A stretch of DNA of 64,000 nucleotides from Herminiimonas sp. (GCF_030655415.1 NZ_JAURVN010000015.1:372001-436000); one strand, 5' to 3'. Shown: positions 48,808 through 59,164, counted from the first letter of the stretch. The notes: generated by a model not told the origin, from the sequence alone. Translations and numbers: made by a program.

Positions 48808-49389
48808 TTAACAGGCTTGAGGATCGGCAGAAGGAAGTTTTGGGTCGCACATACGAACCTGCCCTCCGGACGTAACGACTACTCTTAGACAGCGCATAGG
48901 ACCACCGATAACGGCACACGTCCCGCCAGCGGCATTGCTTATATCGAAAAGCGCATTATTTCCGAGAGCGAGAGTGCCATTCGTTACTCGCCCTAAATTA
49001 TTGAAACTTAGCGCAGACGTAAAAACCGGTGTAGCGGCGGCGACATTCGTAGATGCGACAACTTCAGATGTAGCGATAGAAATACTTGAAGACCCTTCGG
49101 CCGCAGTCCTCGCCTGAATCGTTGCAGGGCATCCCGCGACAACCGTCTCGCACCCTACTGTCCACGACGTACCACTACCAAGAACCAACTGAACGTTAGC
49201 GTTGCGCCTCACAGCCTCAACACGCGCCAAGCTAAGTCCATTTTGTATCGCCTCAGCAGCATTACGAATCTTTGTATTAGCGATGAAGGTACTAAAGTTG
49301 GGAACAGCAATAGCAAGCAAAACAGCAACAATTGCAAGACCAATTATCAGTTCGATCAAAGTAACGCCATCTTGCCTACTTAGGCGCAT
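48808..49389 (-). CDS. fimT: Minor pilin FimT/GspH-type
   Basis: This 193-residue prepilin-like protein has MRLSRQDGVTLIELIIGLAIVAVLLAIAVPNFSTFIANTK at its start and a GspH/FimT C-terminal domain (SLARVEAVRRNANVQLV). FimT homologues participate in DNA uptake or minor-pilin assembly in some species. The ATG at 49389 lies two bases after the pilE stop; the frame extends 12 codons back into pilE. Cysteines near the end (GGTCAVIGGPMRCL, MCDPKLPSADPQAC) probably form disulphides. Confidence 0.87.
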   Translation of the reverse strand: MRLSRQDGVTLIELIIGLAIVAVLLAIAVPNFSTFIANTKIRNAAEAIQNGLSLARVEAVRRNANVQLVLGSGTSWTVGCETVVAGCPATIQARTAAEGSSSISIATSEVVASTNVAAATPVFTSALSFNNLGRVTNGTLALGNNALFDISNAAGGTCAVIGGPMRCLRVVVTSGGQVRMCDPKLPSADPQAC

Positions 49390-49391
49390 TG

Positions 49392-49853
49392 TTAACACAC
49401 CCCACCTCGTTTGGTAACCCAGCAATTAGCATTACTAGTCCAACCAGATGGCGCGCCACTAGTCATCGTGGTTACTTTGGCATTATCTTGATCTATGGTG
49501 AAAGTAAAACCAGTCATTGTTCCCACGCCGACTGCCTGCAAGGTATAAACAGTGGATGTTCCCGCAACAGAGCAACTAAAAGTAAAGAAACGGCTGGTCG
49601 TCGTATCCGAAGCACAGGGTCCCGTGGCAGCAGGCGCATAAGTATGATTATCCTGAAAGTACTGCTCCATCTGCACTCTCTTGGCGGCAAGCGCAGATGT
49701 GGCGTCAGGAATTTTGCTACGGATTACATAGTTACTGTATGAAGGAATAGCTACAGCCGCGAGAATGCCAATAATCGCAACTGTGATCATCAACTCTATC
49801 AACGTAAAACCCGCTGATTTACGCCACGACGAGTAAAGATAAGTCCTGTTCAT
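49392..49853 (-). CDS. pilE: Minor pilin PilE-type
   Basis: This 153-residue prepilin has the leader ending [36 protein letters not shown], cleaved before Phe, with conserved Glu5. The remaining domain has the minor-pilin PilE pattern ([22 protein letters not shown]) and a cysteine pair. AAGGA precedes the ATG. It is the first gene of the minor pilin operon. Whether it is a minor pilin (PilE of Pseudomonas) or the major subunit cannot be told from sequence alone, but the setting favours a minor pilin. Confidence 0.88.
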   Translation of the reverse strand: MNRTYLYSSWRKSAGFTLIELMITVAIIGILAAVAIPSYSNYVIRSKIPDATSALAAKRVQMEQYFQDNHTYAPAATGPCASDTTTSRFFTFSCSVAGTSTVYTLQAVGVGTMTGFTFTIDQDNAKVTTMTSGAPSGWTSNANCWVTKRGGVC

Positions 49854-50012
49854 ATAAAATTCCTTGTAAGTAACATTAATCTAAACCAATCAAATCTGAA
49901 TGCCAGCAGCAGCTGATAAGCGGCCTGATTCCAGCCTCGAACGGCAACACTTCATTCGAAATGTTGTATGGAAGCCGCTAAAATACATTGCCGCCTTTAA
50001 CTCATCTCATGT

Positions 50013-51098
50013 ATGCAAACACATATCCATACCTCAACCAAAAATGGCTTAGGCTGCGTGATACTAGATCGCCCCGCCGCACTCAACTCCTTATCGCTAG
50101 AGATGATTCGTGCGCTTGCACAAACTTTGAGCTCTTGGCGAGAGGCGCCCGACGTAAACGCAATTCTCATACTTAGCACACTTCCTAAAGCATTCTGCGC
50201 AGGCGGCGATATTCACTTTTTTCACGAAGTCGCCAAAGCAGGCCTCACAGGTGGCAGCGCACTTTTGGAGGATTTTTTTACTGAAGAATACGCACTCAAT
50301 CATTTGATTCACCATTATCCAAAACCTTACATAGCAATACTGGATGGCATCGTGATGGGTGGTGGCATGGGCATTTCGCAGAGCAGCGAAAGCATACGTA
50401 TCGTCACAGAGCGCACCAGGATGGCAATGCCAGAGGTGAATATCGGCTTATTCCCTGATGTCGGCGGCGGGTATTTTTTGTCACGACTGCCAGGTGAACT
50501 TGGCACCTATCTTGGATTGACTGGTGAGATCATCGGCACCGACGATACCTTGTACGCAAATCTGGCAGATATATTTGTCCCTCGAGCAAAATTGCCCGCG
50601 CTAATAACTTTGATTGAATCGGTCGATGATCATCAATACCGCGAGGCGATTGAAGCATTTGCGGCGCCGTTTGCAGCACAAATCAATCCTGCAAACAGCA
50701 TGCTCGCCAAACAACGTCATTTGATCGATCATCATTTTTCGCATGACAATGTCGCAGCGATTACCTCCTCACTGGCACAGGATGACGATCCTTTTGCGCA
50801 AAAAACATTGGCCACAATATTGAAGCGCTCACCATTGATGGTTTGCGTATCGCTGGAGCAAATTCGTCGTTCAGCAAAGATGGAGCTCGCTGATTGTCTG
50901 CGGCTGGAACGCACAATGGTAAGACGCTGCTTTGAACATGGCGAAACTGTAGAGGGAATACGTGCGCTTGTAATCGATAAGGATAACGCACCGCAATGGC
51001 GGCCCGCTTCTTTACAAGAGGTGACACCAAAAATGATCGCGCCGTTTTTTACTCCCGCATGGCCGGACTACGCACATCCATTACGCGACTTAGTCTGA
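50013..51098 (+). CDS. Enoyl-CoA hydratase/isomerase family, 3-hydroxyisobutyryl-CoA hydrolase-like
   Basis: A 361-residue crotonase-fold protein of the HIBCH subgroup: AFCAGGDI (oxyanion hole), ILDGIVMGGGMGIS, and MPEVNIGLFPDVGGGYFLSRLPG, with the Glu and Asp that form the hydrolase active site in characterised HIBCH enzymes. The C-terminal HIBCH extension (about 270-355) is present. The function would be hydrolysis of 3-hydroxyisobutyryl-CoA in valine breakdown, though paralogues act on other short acyl-CoAs. No SD sequence is obvious. It stands alone, divergent from pilE. Confidence 0.88.
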   Translation: MQTHIHTSTKNGLGCVILDRPAALNSLSLEMIRALAQTLSSWREAPDVNAILILSTLPKAFCAGGDIHFFHEVAKAGLTGGSALLEDFFTEEYALNHLIHHYPKPYIAILDGIVMGGGMGISQSSESIRIVTERTRMAMPEVNIGLFPDVGGGYFLSRLPGELGTYLGLTGEIIGTDDTLYANLADIFVPRAKLPALITLIESVDDHQYREAIEAFAAPFAAQINPANSMLAKQRHLIDHHFSHDNVAAITSSLAQDDDPFAQKTLATILKRSPLMVCVSLEQIRRSAKMELADCLRLERTMVRRCFEHGETVEGIRALVIDKDNAPQWRPASLQEVTPKMIAPFFTPAWPDYAHPLRDLV

Positions 51099-51209
51099 AG
51101 AGTGGATTGTGTATTATTGGTTGGCTCGGATTTTTTAAGGAATATCTGCTGCGCTGGCCTACGCTGTCTGTCATTTTGAGAAAGCGAAATTTCCGACGAA
51201 CAATAACGT

Positions 51210-52358
51210 TTACATCTCATCAATCAAGAACAAGCGTTTATGCTCTCGTATTGCATAACGGTCTGTCATGCCCGCGATGTAATCGGCAACTTTGCGCGCC
51301 TGCGTCGCAATAGCTTGCGGATTATCGCTGACTGATTGCTGGTAATCAGGCGGCAATAGATTCGGTTCCCGCATGAAGGCAGCGAACAATTCCATCACGA
51401 TACGGCGTGCCTTGCTGGTCATCCGATTGACTTGATAATGCTGGTAAAGATTCTCTCGCAGAAAGCGCTTCAGCAAAACTGCTTCCGCACGCATTGCGTC
51501 GGAGAATGCGATTAACGGAACCGCATTACGCACATCATCCACCGTCATTATTTGTGCAGATTGAATCCGCTCTTGCGAGGTTTCGATCACATCAACAATC
51601 AATGCATTGATCATGCGACGTATCGTTTCGTTAATCGCGCGTCGTCCATTTATACCGGGAAATGCAAGTTCAACCTGATGACGATGACGCGCGTAAAAAT
51701 CAATTTCATCAAGTTGCGAGGTCGTTAGCAAACCCGAACGCAAACCGTCGTCAATATCGTGATTGTTGTAAGCGATCTCATCGGCCAAATTGGCGAGTTG
51801 CGCTTCTAGCGTGGGCTGCTTTTTTTGAATAAAGCGCAAGCCGATTGCATCGAGCTTTTTTGCATTCGCTAACGAGCAATGCTTGAGTATGCCTTCGCGT
51901 GTTTCAAACATCAGGTTCAAGCCATCGAATGCACCGTAACGCTGCTCCAGCGTATCGACCACGCGCAAGCTTTGTAGATTATGCTCGAAACCACCGTAGT
52001 CATTCATGCAGGCGTTTAGCGCATCCTGCCCGGCATGGCCGAATGGCGTGTGACCCAGATCGTGTGCCAGAGAAATTGCCTCAACCAGATCCTCGTTCAA
52101 ATGCAAATTACGCGCGATTGAGCGTGCGATTTGCGCGACCTCAATGCTATGCGTAAGACGAGTACGAAACAGATCGCCCTCGTGATTTACAAATACCTGG
52201 GTTTTATACTCCAGCCGACGAAATGCGGAAGAATGAATGATGCGATCGCGATCACGCTGAAACTCAGTGCGCGATGCAGTTGCTGGCTCCGTATGTCGAC
52301 GTCCCGCGGATTGTTCTGAGTGCGCCGCATACGGCGCCAGATGGGCTTCGATGTTCAT
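51210..52358 (-). CDS. dgt: Deoxyguanosinetriphosphate triphosphohydrolase-like protein
   Basis: HD-domain dNTP triphosphohydrolase of 382 residues. It releases tripolyphosphate from dNTPs, limiting dNTP pools; substrate preference differs between family members and is unknown here. The metal-binding HD residues lie in [18 protein letters not shown] and [14 protein letters not shown], with [17 protein letters not shown] further on. Length matches the type-2 family. It is the last gene of the pilMNOPQ-aroKB-dgt run and starts about 40 bp after aroKB. Confidence 0.93.
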   Translation of the reverse strand: MNIEAHLAPYAAHSEQSAGRRHTEPATASRTEFQRDRDRIIHSSAFRRLEYKTQVFVNHEGDLFRTRLTHSIEVAQIARSIARNLHLNEDLVEAISLAHDLGHTPFGHAGQDALNACMNDYGGFEHNLQSLRVVDTLEQRYGAFDGLNLMFETREGILKHCSLANAKKLDAIGLRFIQKKQPTLEAQLANLADEIAYNNHDIDDGLRSGLLTTSQLDEIDFYARHRHQVELAFPGINGRRAINETIRRMINALIVDVIETSQERIQSAQIMTVDDVRNAVPLIAFSDAMRAEAVLLKRFLRENLYQHYQVNRMTSKARRIVMELFAAFMREPNLLPPDYQQSVSDNPQAIATQARKVADYIAGMTDRYAIREHKRLFLIDEM

Positions 52359-52397
52359 ATCAAGAAAGCCTCATAACTGGACTTGCTGAAAATGGAA

Positions 52398-54065
52398 TCA
52401 GGCGATGCATGCATTCAAAGTCTGGAGCAAAACATCTTGCCGCACCGTAGTGATAATCGATGCGCCCAAGGGTTTCAGCAAAATGAATTTGATTTCACCG
52501 CCTTCATTTTTCTTGTCGACTTCCATCAACTCCAACCATCGTGCCACGCCGAGATCCGGCGCCACTGTCGGCAAGCCAGCCGCTTTTACTAATGCGACTA
52601 TGCGCTCTTTTGATGAGACATCAATGAAACCCAGGCGATGGGATAAATCGGCCGCCATCACCATGCCGCAACCGACCGCTTCGCCATGTAACCAAACACC
52701 GTAGCCCATACCGGCTTCGATCGCATGGCCAAAGGTATGGCCAAAATTCAGAATCGCTCGCAGACCCCCTTCGCGCTCATCCTGACGTACAACATCTGCT
52801 TTGATTTCGCATGAGCGTTTGATGGCATAGGCCAATGCGTCAGCATCTTTTGCGACGAGCTTGGCGATATTCGCCTCTATCCAATCAAAGAAAGGGGCGT
52901 CAATAATTGCGCCATGCTTGATCACCTCAGACAAGCCGGCGGACAACTCACGCGCAGGCAATGTGTTTAATGTTGAGGTGTCGGCAATCACCGCTTGCGG
53001 CTGATAAAACGCACCGATCATATTCTTGCCGAGAGGATGATTAATCCCGGTCTTGCCGCCCACAGATGAGTCAACTTGCGATAGCAAGGTGGTAGGCACT
53101 TGGACGAACGGCACGCCACGCATATAAGCGGCGGCCGCGAAACCTGTAATATCACCGATTACACCACCACCCAAAGCGATCAAAGTGGTTTTACGATCGC
53201 ACTTCTCTGCGAGCAATACGTCAAACACCTTCATCAGATTGGCCCAGTTTTTTTCTTCTTCACCGTCAGGCAAAATAATTTGGGTTACTCGTTTGCCAGC
53301 CGCTTCCAACGTTTTACTGAGCCGCTCAAGATAAAGTGGAGCAACCACGGTATTTGTCACAATTGCGACGCGAGGGCCAGAGATATGTGCAGCGACGACT
53401 GCAGGGTCGCTGAGCAATTCCTGCCCAATACTAATGGGATAACTACGCGCGCCTAAATCAACGTGCAGGGTATGAAAAGAAGAGAGCTGTGCCATCGTAA
53501 TGTGCTTTGATAAAGAGTCCTGTTGCTGCAATACAGGCGCATTAACTTGCGCGTGCTCCGGCCCTAACTGAGTCAGGATCGATTGCATCAGGAATTGTAC
53601 GTTAGGCCGACCAGTGTCGATGACGATGTCGGCGACTTCATTGTAGAACGGTTCGCGCGCACGCGATAAATCTTCGATGGTTTTACGAGGATCTGTCGTT
53701 TGTAGCAAGGGGCGATTTTTATCGTGACTGGTGCGCTGCAAAATGCTATTGACGCTGGCACGCAGATAAATAACTGTGCCGCGAGATTTGAGATATGCAC
53801 GACTTTCGGCGTTCAGCACGGCACCACCACCGGTGGCCAAGACAATGTCTTGTTGCGCCGTCAAGTCACGGATGACTTCTGCTTCGCGCTGGCGGAAGCT
53901 GGCTTCGCCTTCAATTTCAAAGATCAATGGAATCGATGCGCCAGTGCGCGCTTCGATTTCATGATCCGAATCAATGAACTGCTTGTTCAGCCGCTTTGCT
54001 AATGCACGGCCAACTGTCGTTTTGCCGGCGCCCATCAAGCCGACTAAAAAAATATTTCCACCCAC
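52398..54065 (-). CDS. aroKB: Bifunctional shikimate kinase / 3-dehydroquinate synthase fusion
   Basis: One uninterrupted frame encodes both enzymes. Residues 1-170 are shikimate kinase AroK (Walker [30 protein letters not shown]). Residues about 192-555 are 3-dehydroquinate synthase AroB ([56 protein letters not shown]). About 20 Gln/Ala-rich residues form the linker. In most Burkholderiales these are separate, adjacent genes. An internal ATG at 53495 could start AroB alone but has no ribosome binding site. The predicted start is GTG. It provides steps 2 and 5 of the shikimate pathway. Confidence 0.93.
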   Translation of the reverse strand: MGGNIFLVGLMGAGKTTVGRALAKRLNKQFIDSDHEIEARTGASIPLIFEIEGEASFRQREAEVIRDLTAQQDIVLATGGGAVLNAESRAYLKSRGTVIYLRASVNSILQRTSHDKNRPLLQTTDPRKTIEDLSRAREPFYNEVADIVIDTGRPNVQFLMQSILTQLGPEHAQVNAPVLQQQDSLSKHITMAQLSSFHTLHVDLGARSYPISIGQELLSDPAVVAAHISGPRVAIVTNTVVAPLYLERLSKTLEAAGKRVTQIILPDGEEEKNWANLMKVFDVLLAEKCDRKTTLIALGGGVIGDITGFAAAAYMRGVPFVQVPTTLLSQVDSSVGGKTGINHPLGKNMIGAFYQPQAVIADTSTLNTLPARELSAGLSEVIKHGAIIDAPFFDWIEANIAKLVAKDADALAYAIKRSCEIKADVVRQDEREGGLRAILNFGHTFGHAIEAGMGYGVWLHGEAVGCGMVMAADLSHRLGFIDVSSKERIVALVKAAGLPTVAPDLGVARWLELMEVDKKNEGGEIKFILLKPLGASIITTVRQDVLLQTLNACIA

Positions 54066-54127
54066 GTTGCTCTAACTCTTTCTCGCCAGATGCAGCGGCC
54101 GGGAGGGCCGCCGCGACAACCAGCATC

Positions 54128-56185
54128 CTACCTGATTGATACCTTGTCGGTCAGAATTTTAGGGGTCAAGAAAATCAGCAATTCGGTTTTGTCGTTGGTA
54201 CGGCCTGTGTTCTTAAATAAATTACCGAAAACTGGAATATCGCCAAAGAAAGGTACTTTTGAAATAGAAGTACGCTCTGTCTGCTGGAAAATACCGCCAA
54301 TTACAACTGTACCGCCATTGTCAATTAGTACCTGTGTTTTTACGTGTTTGGTGTCAATAGCGAAGCCTGCAGGTGTTTCGATGCCGACACTATCTTTAGT
54401 AACGTCGACGTCAAGAATAACATTCCCATCCGGCGTAATCTGCGGAGTAACTTCAAGTTTCAGATTGGCCTTCCTGAAGGAAACACTGGTCGCACCACTA
54501 CTGGTTGCCTGTTGATAAGGTAATTCCGTACCTTGCTCAATCAATGCCTTCAATTGATCCGCCGTAATGACACGCGGACTGGAAATAATTTTCCCTTTAC
54601 CATCAGCTTCCAGCGCCGACAATTCCAGTCCGATAAACTTGGTAGCTGCGGCATTAAACAAAGTCAGCGCGACAGAGCCGGCAGCACCCGCTGTAGAATT
54701 AGCCGGCAAATTGACTGCACTGCCACCGAGAGTCGGCAAAGCGGTACTTCCGCCAGGAGTAGCTTGATTACCACCAATCGCGGCGTTGGTTGACCGCGAG
54801 CCAAAGGATAGCTTGGCACCTAAGCTACTACTAAACGTGTCCGTTGCCTCAACAATTCTCGCCTCGATCATGACTTGGCGACTGGCAATGTCTGTTTTTT
54901 GTACCAGAGCACGAATTTCTTCCAATTTGGATGGAATATCTGTGATGAACAGTTGATTAGTACGAGGATCGACAACGGCACTTCCCCGCTTGGACAAGAT
55001 ACTGCGATTACCACCATCAATACCGAAGACCTGTTTAAAAGATTCTGCTTTTTGATAATTGAGTTGAAAAGTTTCTGTTCGGACCGGCTCAAGCTCAGCA
55101 ATCTGAGAACGTTGTTCAAGCTCCAACTTCTCTTTAGTCAACAATTCGTCCCGCGGAGCAATCCATAAAACCGAACCGTTTTTACGCATGTCCAAGCCTT
55201 TAGCTTGCATCACGATGTCAAGTGCTTGATCCCAAGGCACATCTTTCAAACGCAAAGTCAGATTACCGCTAACCGTATCACTAGTAATAATGTTCAAACC
55301 CGTGAAATCAGCTATAACTTGCAGTACCGCCCGCACTTCAACATTCTGGAAATTCAAGGATAGCTTTTCACCGCGATAATCGCGCACGCCCTGCCCGAGT
55401 TTATTCGGTTCCTCTTTAAGCGGCTTAACTTCGATGACCAATTGCGAATCGCTTTGATAAGCGCTGTGCTCCCACAAACCTTTTGGCTCGATAGTCATAC
55501 GCACGTTTTCACCTAGCTGCTGGGTAGTAATGATATTGACCGGCGTGCCAAAGTCAGCAACATCCAAACGTCGGCGCAATACATCAGGCACTGTCGTCTT
55601 CATGAAATCGACTTCGATTTTTTTGCCTTGCTGACGAACATCTAGCGCGACTTGATTATTCGGCAAATCAACGACAATACGACCTTCGCCGTTATTGCCG
55701 CGACGGAAATCAATATCACGCAATGCCTGACGGCTCGATGCCGTATTTATCTGAGGCGTCCCTATTGGCAACCCCACTGTATTGACTGCCGTGGCCAAGC
55801 CACCAGTACCATCAATGGTAATAACAACATTATTGCCATCTACTGCCGTGGCGTAATTCAATGAACGTGTTAAGTTGAAAACTAGGCGCGAACGCTCACC
55901 TGCCTGCACCACATTGACATTACGCACGTCGCCCAAGCCGATATCTTGCATACCTTTGCCGGTAGCATTTGCCGTCCCGGCAAAATCAAGCGCGATACGT
56001 GCAGGATTAGTTATGGAAAATCCAATTGGAGGTTTCGTAAGCGGATTTTTCATCGCCACGCGAATCACCACATTGGAACCCTGCTGATTTGAAGTAATCG
56101 ATTCGATTGCGTTTTCTTGAGCCGTTGCTAAACCGCAGATCGCGACGAGATAGATGAATGCACATGTACGCTTAAATGTTTGCAT
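54128..56185 (-). CDS. pilQ: Type IV pilus secretin PilQ
   Basis: PilQ forms the outer-membrane channel through which the pilus fibre passes. The 685-residue precursor has a signal peptide (MQTFKRTCAFIYLVAICGLATA), AMIN domains (about 30-250), the secretin N-domains (LSLNFQNVEVRAVLQVIADFTGLNI) and the C-terminal secretin domain (VEVTP-like segment, then VPFFGDIPVFGNLFKNT). The ATG at 56185 is chosen for the signal peptide; the frame opens 14 codons earlier, overlapping pilP. It is the distal gene of pilMNOPQ. Confidence 0.96.
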   Translation of the reverse strand: MQTFKRTCAFIYLVAICGLATAQENAIESITSNQQGSNVVIRVAMKNPLTKPPIGFSITNPARIALDFAGTANATGKGMQDIGLGDVRNVNVVQAGERSRLVFNLTRSLNYATAVDGNNVVITIDGTGGLATAVNTVGLPIGTPQINTASSRQALRDIDFRRGNNGEGRIVVDLPNNQVALDVRQQGKKIEVDFMKTTVPDVLRRRLDVADFGTPVNIITTQQLGENVRMTIEPKGLWEHSAYQSDSQLVIEVKPLKEEPNKLGQGVRDYRGEKLSLNFQNVEVRAVLQVIADFTGLNIITSDTVSGNLTLRLKDVPWDQALDIVMQAKGLDMRKNGSVLWIAPRDELLTKEKLELEQRSQIAELEPVRTETFQLNYQKAESFKQVFGIDGGNRSILSKRGSAVVDPRTNQLFITDIPSKLEEIRALVQKTDIASRQVMIEARIVEATDTFSSSLGAKLSFGSRSTNAAIGGNQATPGGSTALPTLGGSAVNLPANSTAGAAGSVALTLFNAAATKFIGLELSALEADGKGKIISSPRVITADQLKALIEQGTELPYQQATSSGATSVSFRKANLKLEVTPQITPDGNVILDVDVTKDSVGIETPAGFAIDTKHVKTQVLIDNGGTVVIGGIFQQTERTSISKVPFFGDIPVFGNLFKNTGRTNDKTELLIFLTPKILTDKVSIR

Positions 56186-56223
56186 GATTCCCTGCGAGTC
56201 TTTGAATTGTTTTTGGTGCGCCA

Positions 56224-56763
56224 TCATTTTTGCGTCTCCTGCAATTCCAACTTAGCCTCACGCTCGACCCATTCGCCGGACGCGTCTTGAACGATTTCTT
56301 TCAGCTCTACTTCTGTATCAGTAATTTTGGTAACCATGCCAAGATTCTGTCCGATGTAATTCCCTACTTTGACTTGAAATACCGAATTATTTGCCTGTAA
56401 CAGGGCAAAGGTTAGACCCGGCCGAACCAAGGTACCGACCATGCGCAAATTATCAAGCGGGTAACTTTCAAGTGCTTCGCGCCGACGATCCAGATTTGGC
56501 TGTATGGAACCGTTGTTCTTTTTTGACTTTGCCAAAGCTACAGCCAGCTTATTAGGACTATATGGATCTTCCCGGCCCTTGGCATCGTATGCAAATGGTG
56601 TAAATTTCTTAGGTTCAGACAAAGGCTTGATCGACACTTTTGTTTGCTGGCGGACTTCTTTCATCCATTGGCTAACATCCTGTATCCCGCCATCGCCGCA
56701 ACCGAACAGACTAACTAAAAGAAAGCCTGATGCGCCTAAACGAATCAATTGAAAGCGCTTCAT
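56224..56763 (-). CDS. pilP: Type IV pilus inner-membrane lipoprotein PilP
   Basis: PilP connects the inner-membrane PilMNO platform to the PilQ secretin in the periplasm. The 179-residue protein has a lipoprotein signal peptide ending FGC (Cys about 22), a flexible stretch, and the compact beta domain LRMVGTLVRPGLTFALLQANNSVFQVKVGNYIGQNLG found in PilP. The ATG overlaps the pilO stop (ATGA). Confidence 0.95.
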   Translation of the reverse strand: MKRFQLIRLGASGFLLVSLFGCGDGGIQDVSQWMKEVRQQTKVSIKPLSEPKKFTPFAYDAKGREDPYSPNKLAVALAKSKKNNGSIQPNLDRRREALESYPLDNLRMVGTLVRPGLTFALLQANNSVFQVKVGNYIGQNLGMVTKITDTEVELKEIVQDASGEWVEREAKLELQETQK

Positions 56764-57419
56764 TTCTTGCCACCTTTTTTTGCCCCTGCAGCCGTGCTGC
56801 GCTGCGCTGCAACTTCATCATCATCCAAATAACGAAATGTCTTGGCCACAGCATCAAGTGTCAGGGAACTATCTTTTCCTGCAGATAAATTCATCTGGTT
56901 AAGGGTAACGATACGAGGCAAATTAGCGATGTCACTGGCAAATGCTGCGACGTCATGGTAATTGCCAGTTACTTTTATATCGATAGGCAATTCAGCGTAG
57001 TAGTCTTTGACTAGCACTTGGCCTGGTTTGAATAATTCAAACTGCAAACCACGTCCCAAGCCTGCTTGATTAATATCCGATAGCAAGGCATCCATTTCCG
57101 CCTTGCTTGGCAATTGTTTTTCCAGCGAAGAAACATACTCATTAACCTGCACTTTTTGCTTACGCAAACCATCCAGATTAATCGCCTGTTGTACTTTTAC
57201 TTTGTAGGCATCTTTGAGCGTCAATTCTTCTGCCGCGGTTCTATCCAACTCTTCAAGCTCAGTGCTCCAGTATGCGTACCATCCCACCACGATCACAGCG
57301 AGCAATACTCCCACTCCACACAACATACGCGGAACGATCGGCCACTGCCCGGGATGCAAGCCATTCAGATCGCGAAACTGCGCGCTGATCGACTCTCCAA
57401 TATTCTTCAAATCTGCCAT
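56760..57419 (-). CDS. pilO: Type IV pilus alignment protein PilO
   Basis: PilO forms a heterodimer with PilN to build the alignment subcomplex across the inner membrane and periplasm. The 219-residue protein has a cytoplasmic N-terminus, one membrane helix (about 32-50), a coiled coil (about 55-100) and the periplasmic ferredoxin-like fold ending in Lys/Gly-rich residues. Family segments include KAEMDALLSDINQAGLGRGLQFELFKPG. Confidence 0.94.
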   Translation of the reverse strand: MADLKNIGESISAQFRDLNGLHPGQWPIVPRMLCGVGVLLAVIVVGWYAYWSTELEELDRTAAEELTLKDAYKVKVQQAINLDGLRKQKVQVNEYVSSLEKQLPSKAEMDALLSDINQAGLGRGLQFELFKPGQVLVKDYYAELPIDIKVTGNYHDVAAFASDIANLPRIVTLNQMNLSAGKDSSLTLDAVAKTFRYLDDDEVAAQRSTAAGAKKGGKK

Positions 57420-57435
57420 GGTGCCTGTCTCACAA

Positions 57436-58059
57436 TCAAGGTTTCAACGGAGTTGCAGCTAGAGCGGGCACTTGCGCGTTTACAGCAGCTGGATCATTGT
57501 CACGCGGACGCTTGATACCGGCATTGATACTAAATTCAAAGACTTTTTTAGCATCTTTACCCTGTCCGATACCGACAGACCGAATTTCAATCAGATCTGG
57601 ACGTTCCAGCCACGGAGAATGATTTCCCAAATTGCGCAGCAATTCAGAAACACGTTCATTTGATTGCGCATAACCATTTAACAAAACGCGCTGGCCATCT
57701 TGTTTGATCGATTTGAGATAAACGCCTTCTGGAACCTGTTGCGCCAATTCGTCCATCAAATAAATTGGCTGATTGCGATCACTCTGCAAGTCTTCCACTG
57801 CTTGCTGCCGGGCCTTAAGCGCTTCAATCTCTTGCTTAAGGCTTGCAACTTCCTTGATCTCTTCGTCTAGGCGAGCATTTTCAGTTTTAATGAAATTGTT
57901 ACGCTGCTCTTGCTCAGAAAGCTGATTGGCAAAATAGCCACCAACAGCAATCACGATCAAAGCACCAACAATCGCACTCAACAACAACATCGCAACAAAT
58001 TCTTTTTTACGTTGCTTACGCTTTTCCTCGCGATGAGGAAGAAGATTAATTCTGATCAT
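57436..58059 (-). CDS. pilN: Type IV pilus assembly protein PilN
   Basis: PilN is a bitopic inner-membrane protein whose cytoplasmic N-terminus binds PilM. It starts MIRINLLPHREEKRKQRKKEF, the conserved INLLPHRE motif that docks into PilM. A membrane helix (about 22-45), a coiled coil (about 50-80) and a periplasmic fold (IYLMDELAQQVPEGVYLKSI) follow. The start overlaps the pilM stop by one base. Confidence 0.95.
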   Translation of the reverse strand: MIRINLLPHREEKRKQRKKEFVAMLLLSAIVGALIVIAVGGYFANQLSEQEQRNNFIKTENARLDEEIKEVASLKQEIEALKARQQAVEDLQSDRNQPIYLMDELAQQVPEGVYLKSIKQDGQRVLLNGYAQSNERVSELLRNLGNHSPWLERPDLIEIRSVGIGQGKDAKKVFEFSINAGIKRPRDNDPAAVNAQVPALAATPLKP

Positions 58060-59138
58060 CAGTCAAACCTCCGCATCGCCAGCCCGCATGCAACCAAATA
58101 GGCTGGCGCCTCTATGCGTAATTGCTTTTCGCGCACATTCGGGCCCAGCTGCATGCCGCTGAAAGGGCTTACGACTGAAGTAGACAACTTGGTGCGATTG
58201 GCAACCATATCAACCATGCCTGGAATGATTGCGCAGCCACCGGCAAGGAAAAGTTGATCTATGCGTGTGTAAGGTGTGGATGTGAAGAAAAATTGAATTG
58301 CGCGGGTAACTTCAAGTGCAGCGCTTTCAAGAAAAGGATCAAGAATTTCAGTTTGATATCCATCCGGCAAATCGCCAGCTTTCTTTTTAGCTTCCGCTTC
58401 TTCGTAAGACAAACCATAGGTACGCACAATCTCTTGAGTCAATTGATGGCCACCGAACGGTTGTTCACGCTCATAAACCAACTGACCATCCAGCAAAACG
58501 GAGACGTGCGTTACTTGCGAACCGATTTGAAACAAACCCAGAATCTGGCCTTTGCCACCATTAGGTAATTGTTTGGTGAGTCGATCAATTGCCGCGCGCG
58601 CGGCATAAGACTCAATATCCATCACAGTAGGGGTAATACCTGCTGCTTCTGCCACCGCGACTCGATCCTCTACTTTTTCCTTACGTGTTGCGGCCAACAT
58701 GACTTCAACATCTTCAGGAGAATTTTCTACCGGACCAATGACATCAAAATCCAGACGCACCTCATCCAGCGCAAACGGAATGTATTGGCTGGCCTCGGTT
58801 TCCACCTGCAACTCCAGTCCTTCTTCGGACAAACCGCTAGGAAGAATGATTTTCTTGGTGATCACGGAAGCGGGTGGCATGCCCATCGCAGCCAACTTGG
58901 CGCGGGTGCCGCTCTTTTTCCATACGCGATGGATAGCGTCTGAAACTTGATCGATGTTTTCAATGTTGCCGTCAACCACTGCACCACGCGGGAGAGGTTC
59001 AGAAGCAAAGCATTCGAGGCGTAATTCACCTTTGCCAAGCTCGGACAACTCGACGAGTTTTACCCCGGAGCTACTAATGTCCAAGCCAATCAGCGGCGGA
59101 TTCTTTTTGCCGAATAAGGAGCCAAAATCTAAAGCCAA
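58059..59138 (-). CDS. pilM: Type IV pilus assembly ATPase-like PilM
   Basis: PilM is an actin/FtsA-like cytosolic protein that links the pilus assembly platform to PilN. The 359-residue protein begins ALDFGSLFGKKNPPLIGLDISSSGVKLVEL, an ATP-binding actin-like fold with LFQIGSQVTHVSVLLDGQLVYEREQPFGG in the second half. The predicted start is TTG, with GGAG eight bases upstream. It heads the pilMNOPQ operon and is divergent from the penicillin-binding protein gene, with 332 bp between them. Confidence 0.96.
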   Translation of the reverse strand: MALDFGSLFGKKNPPLIGLDISSSGVKLVELSELGKGELRLECFASEPLPRGAVVDGNIENIDQVSDAIHRVWKKSGTRAKLAAMGMPPASVITKKIILPSGLSEEGLELQVETEASQYIPFALDEVRLDFDVIGPVENSPEDVEVMLAATRKEKVEDRVAVAEAAGITPTVMDIESYAARAAIDRLTKQLPNGGKGQILGLFQIGSQVTHVSVLLDGQLVYEREQPFGGHQLTQEIVRTYGLSYEEAEAKKKAGDLPDGYQTEILDPFLESAALEVTRAIQFFFTSTPYTRIDQLFLAGGCAIIPGMVDMVANRTKLSTSVVSPFSGMQLGPNVREKQLRIEAPAYLVACGLAMRRFD

Positions 59139-59164
59139 GGGCAGTTCTCCCCAAAAACGTTATT

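Noticed and set aside
49889..49905. Possible sigma-54 promoter before pilE (TGGCAT on the minus strand)
   Set aside because: The -24 half fits, but the -12 half reads TG instead of the nearly invariant GC at the required spacing, so rpoN control of this operon is not supported by this site.
53480..53510. Separate aroB gene starting inside the fused frame
   Set aside because: The internal ATG has no ribosome binding site and there is no stop between the two halves; a fusion explains the sequence better.
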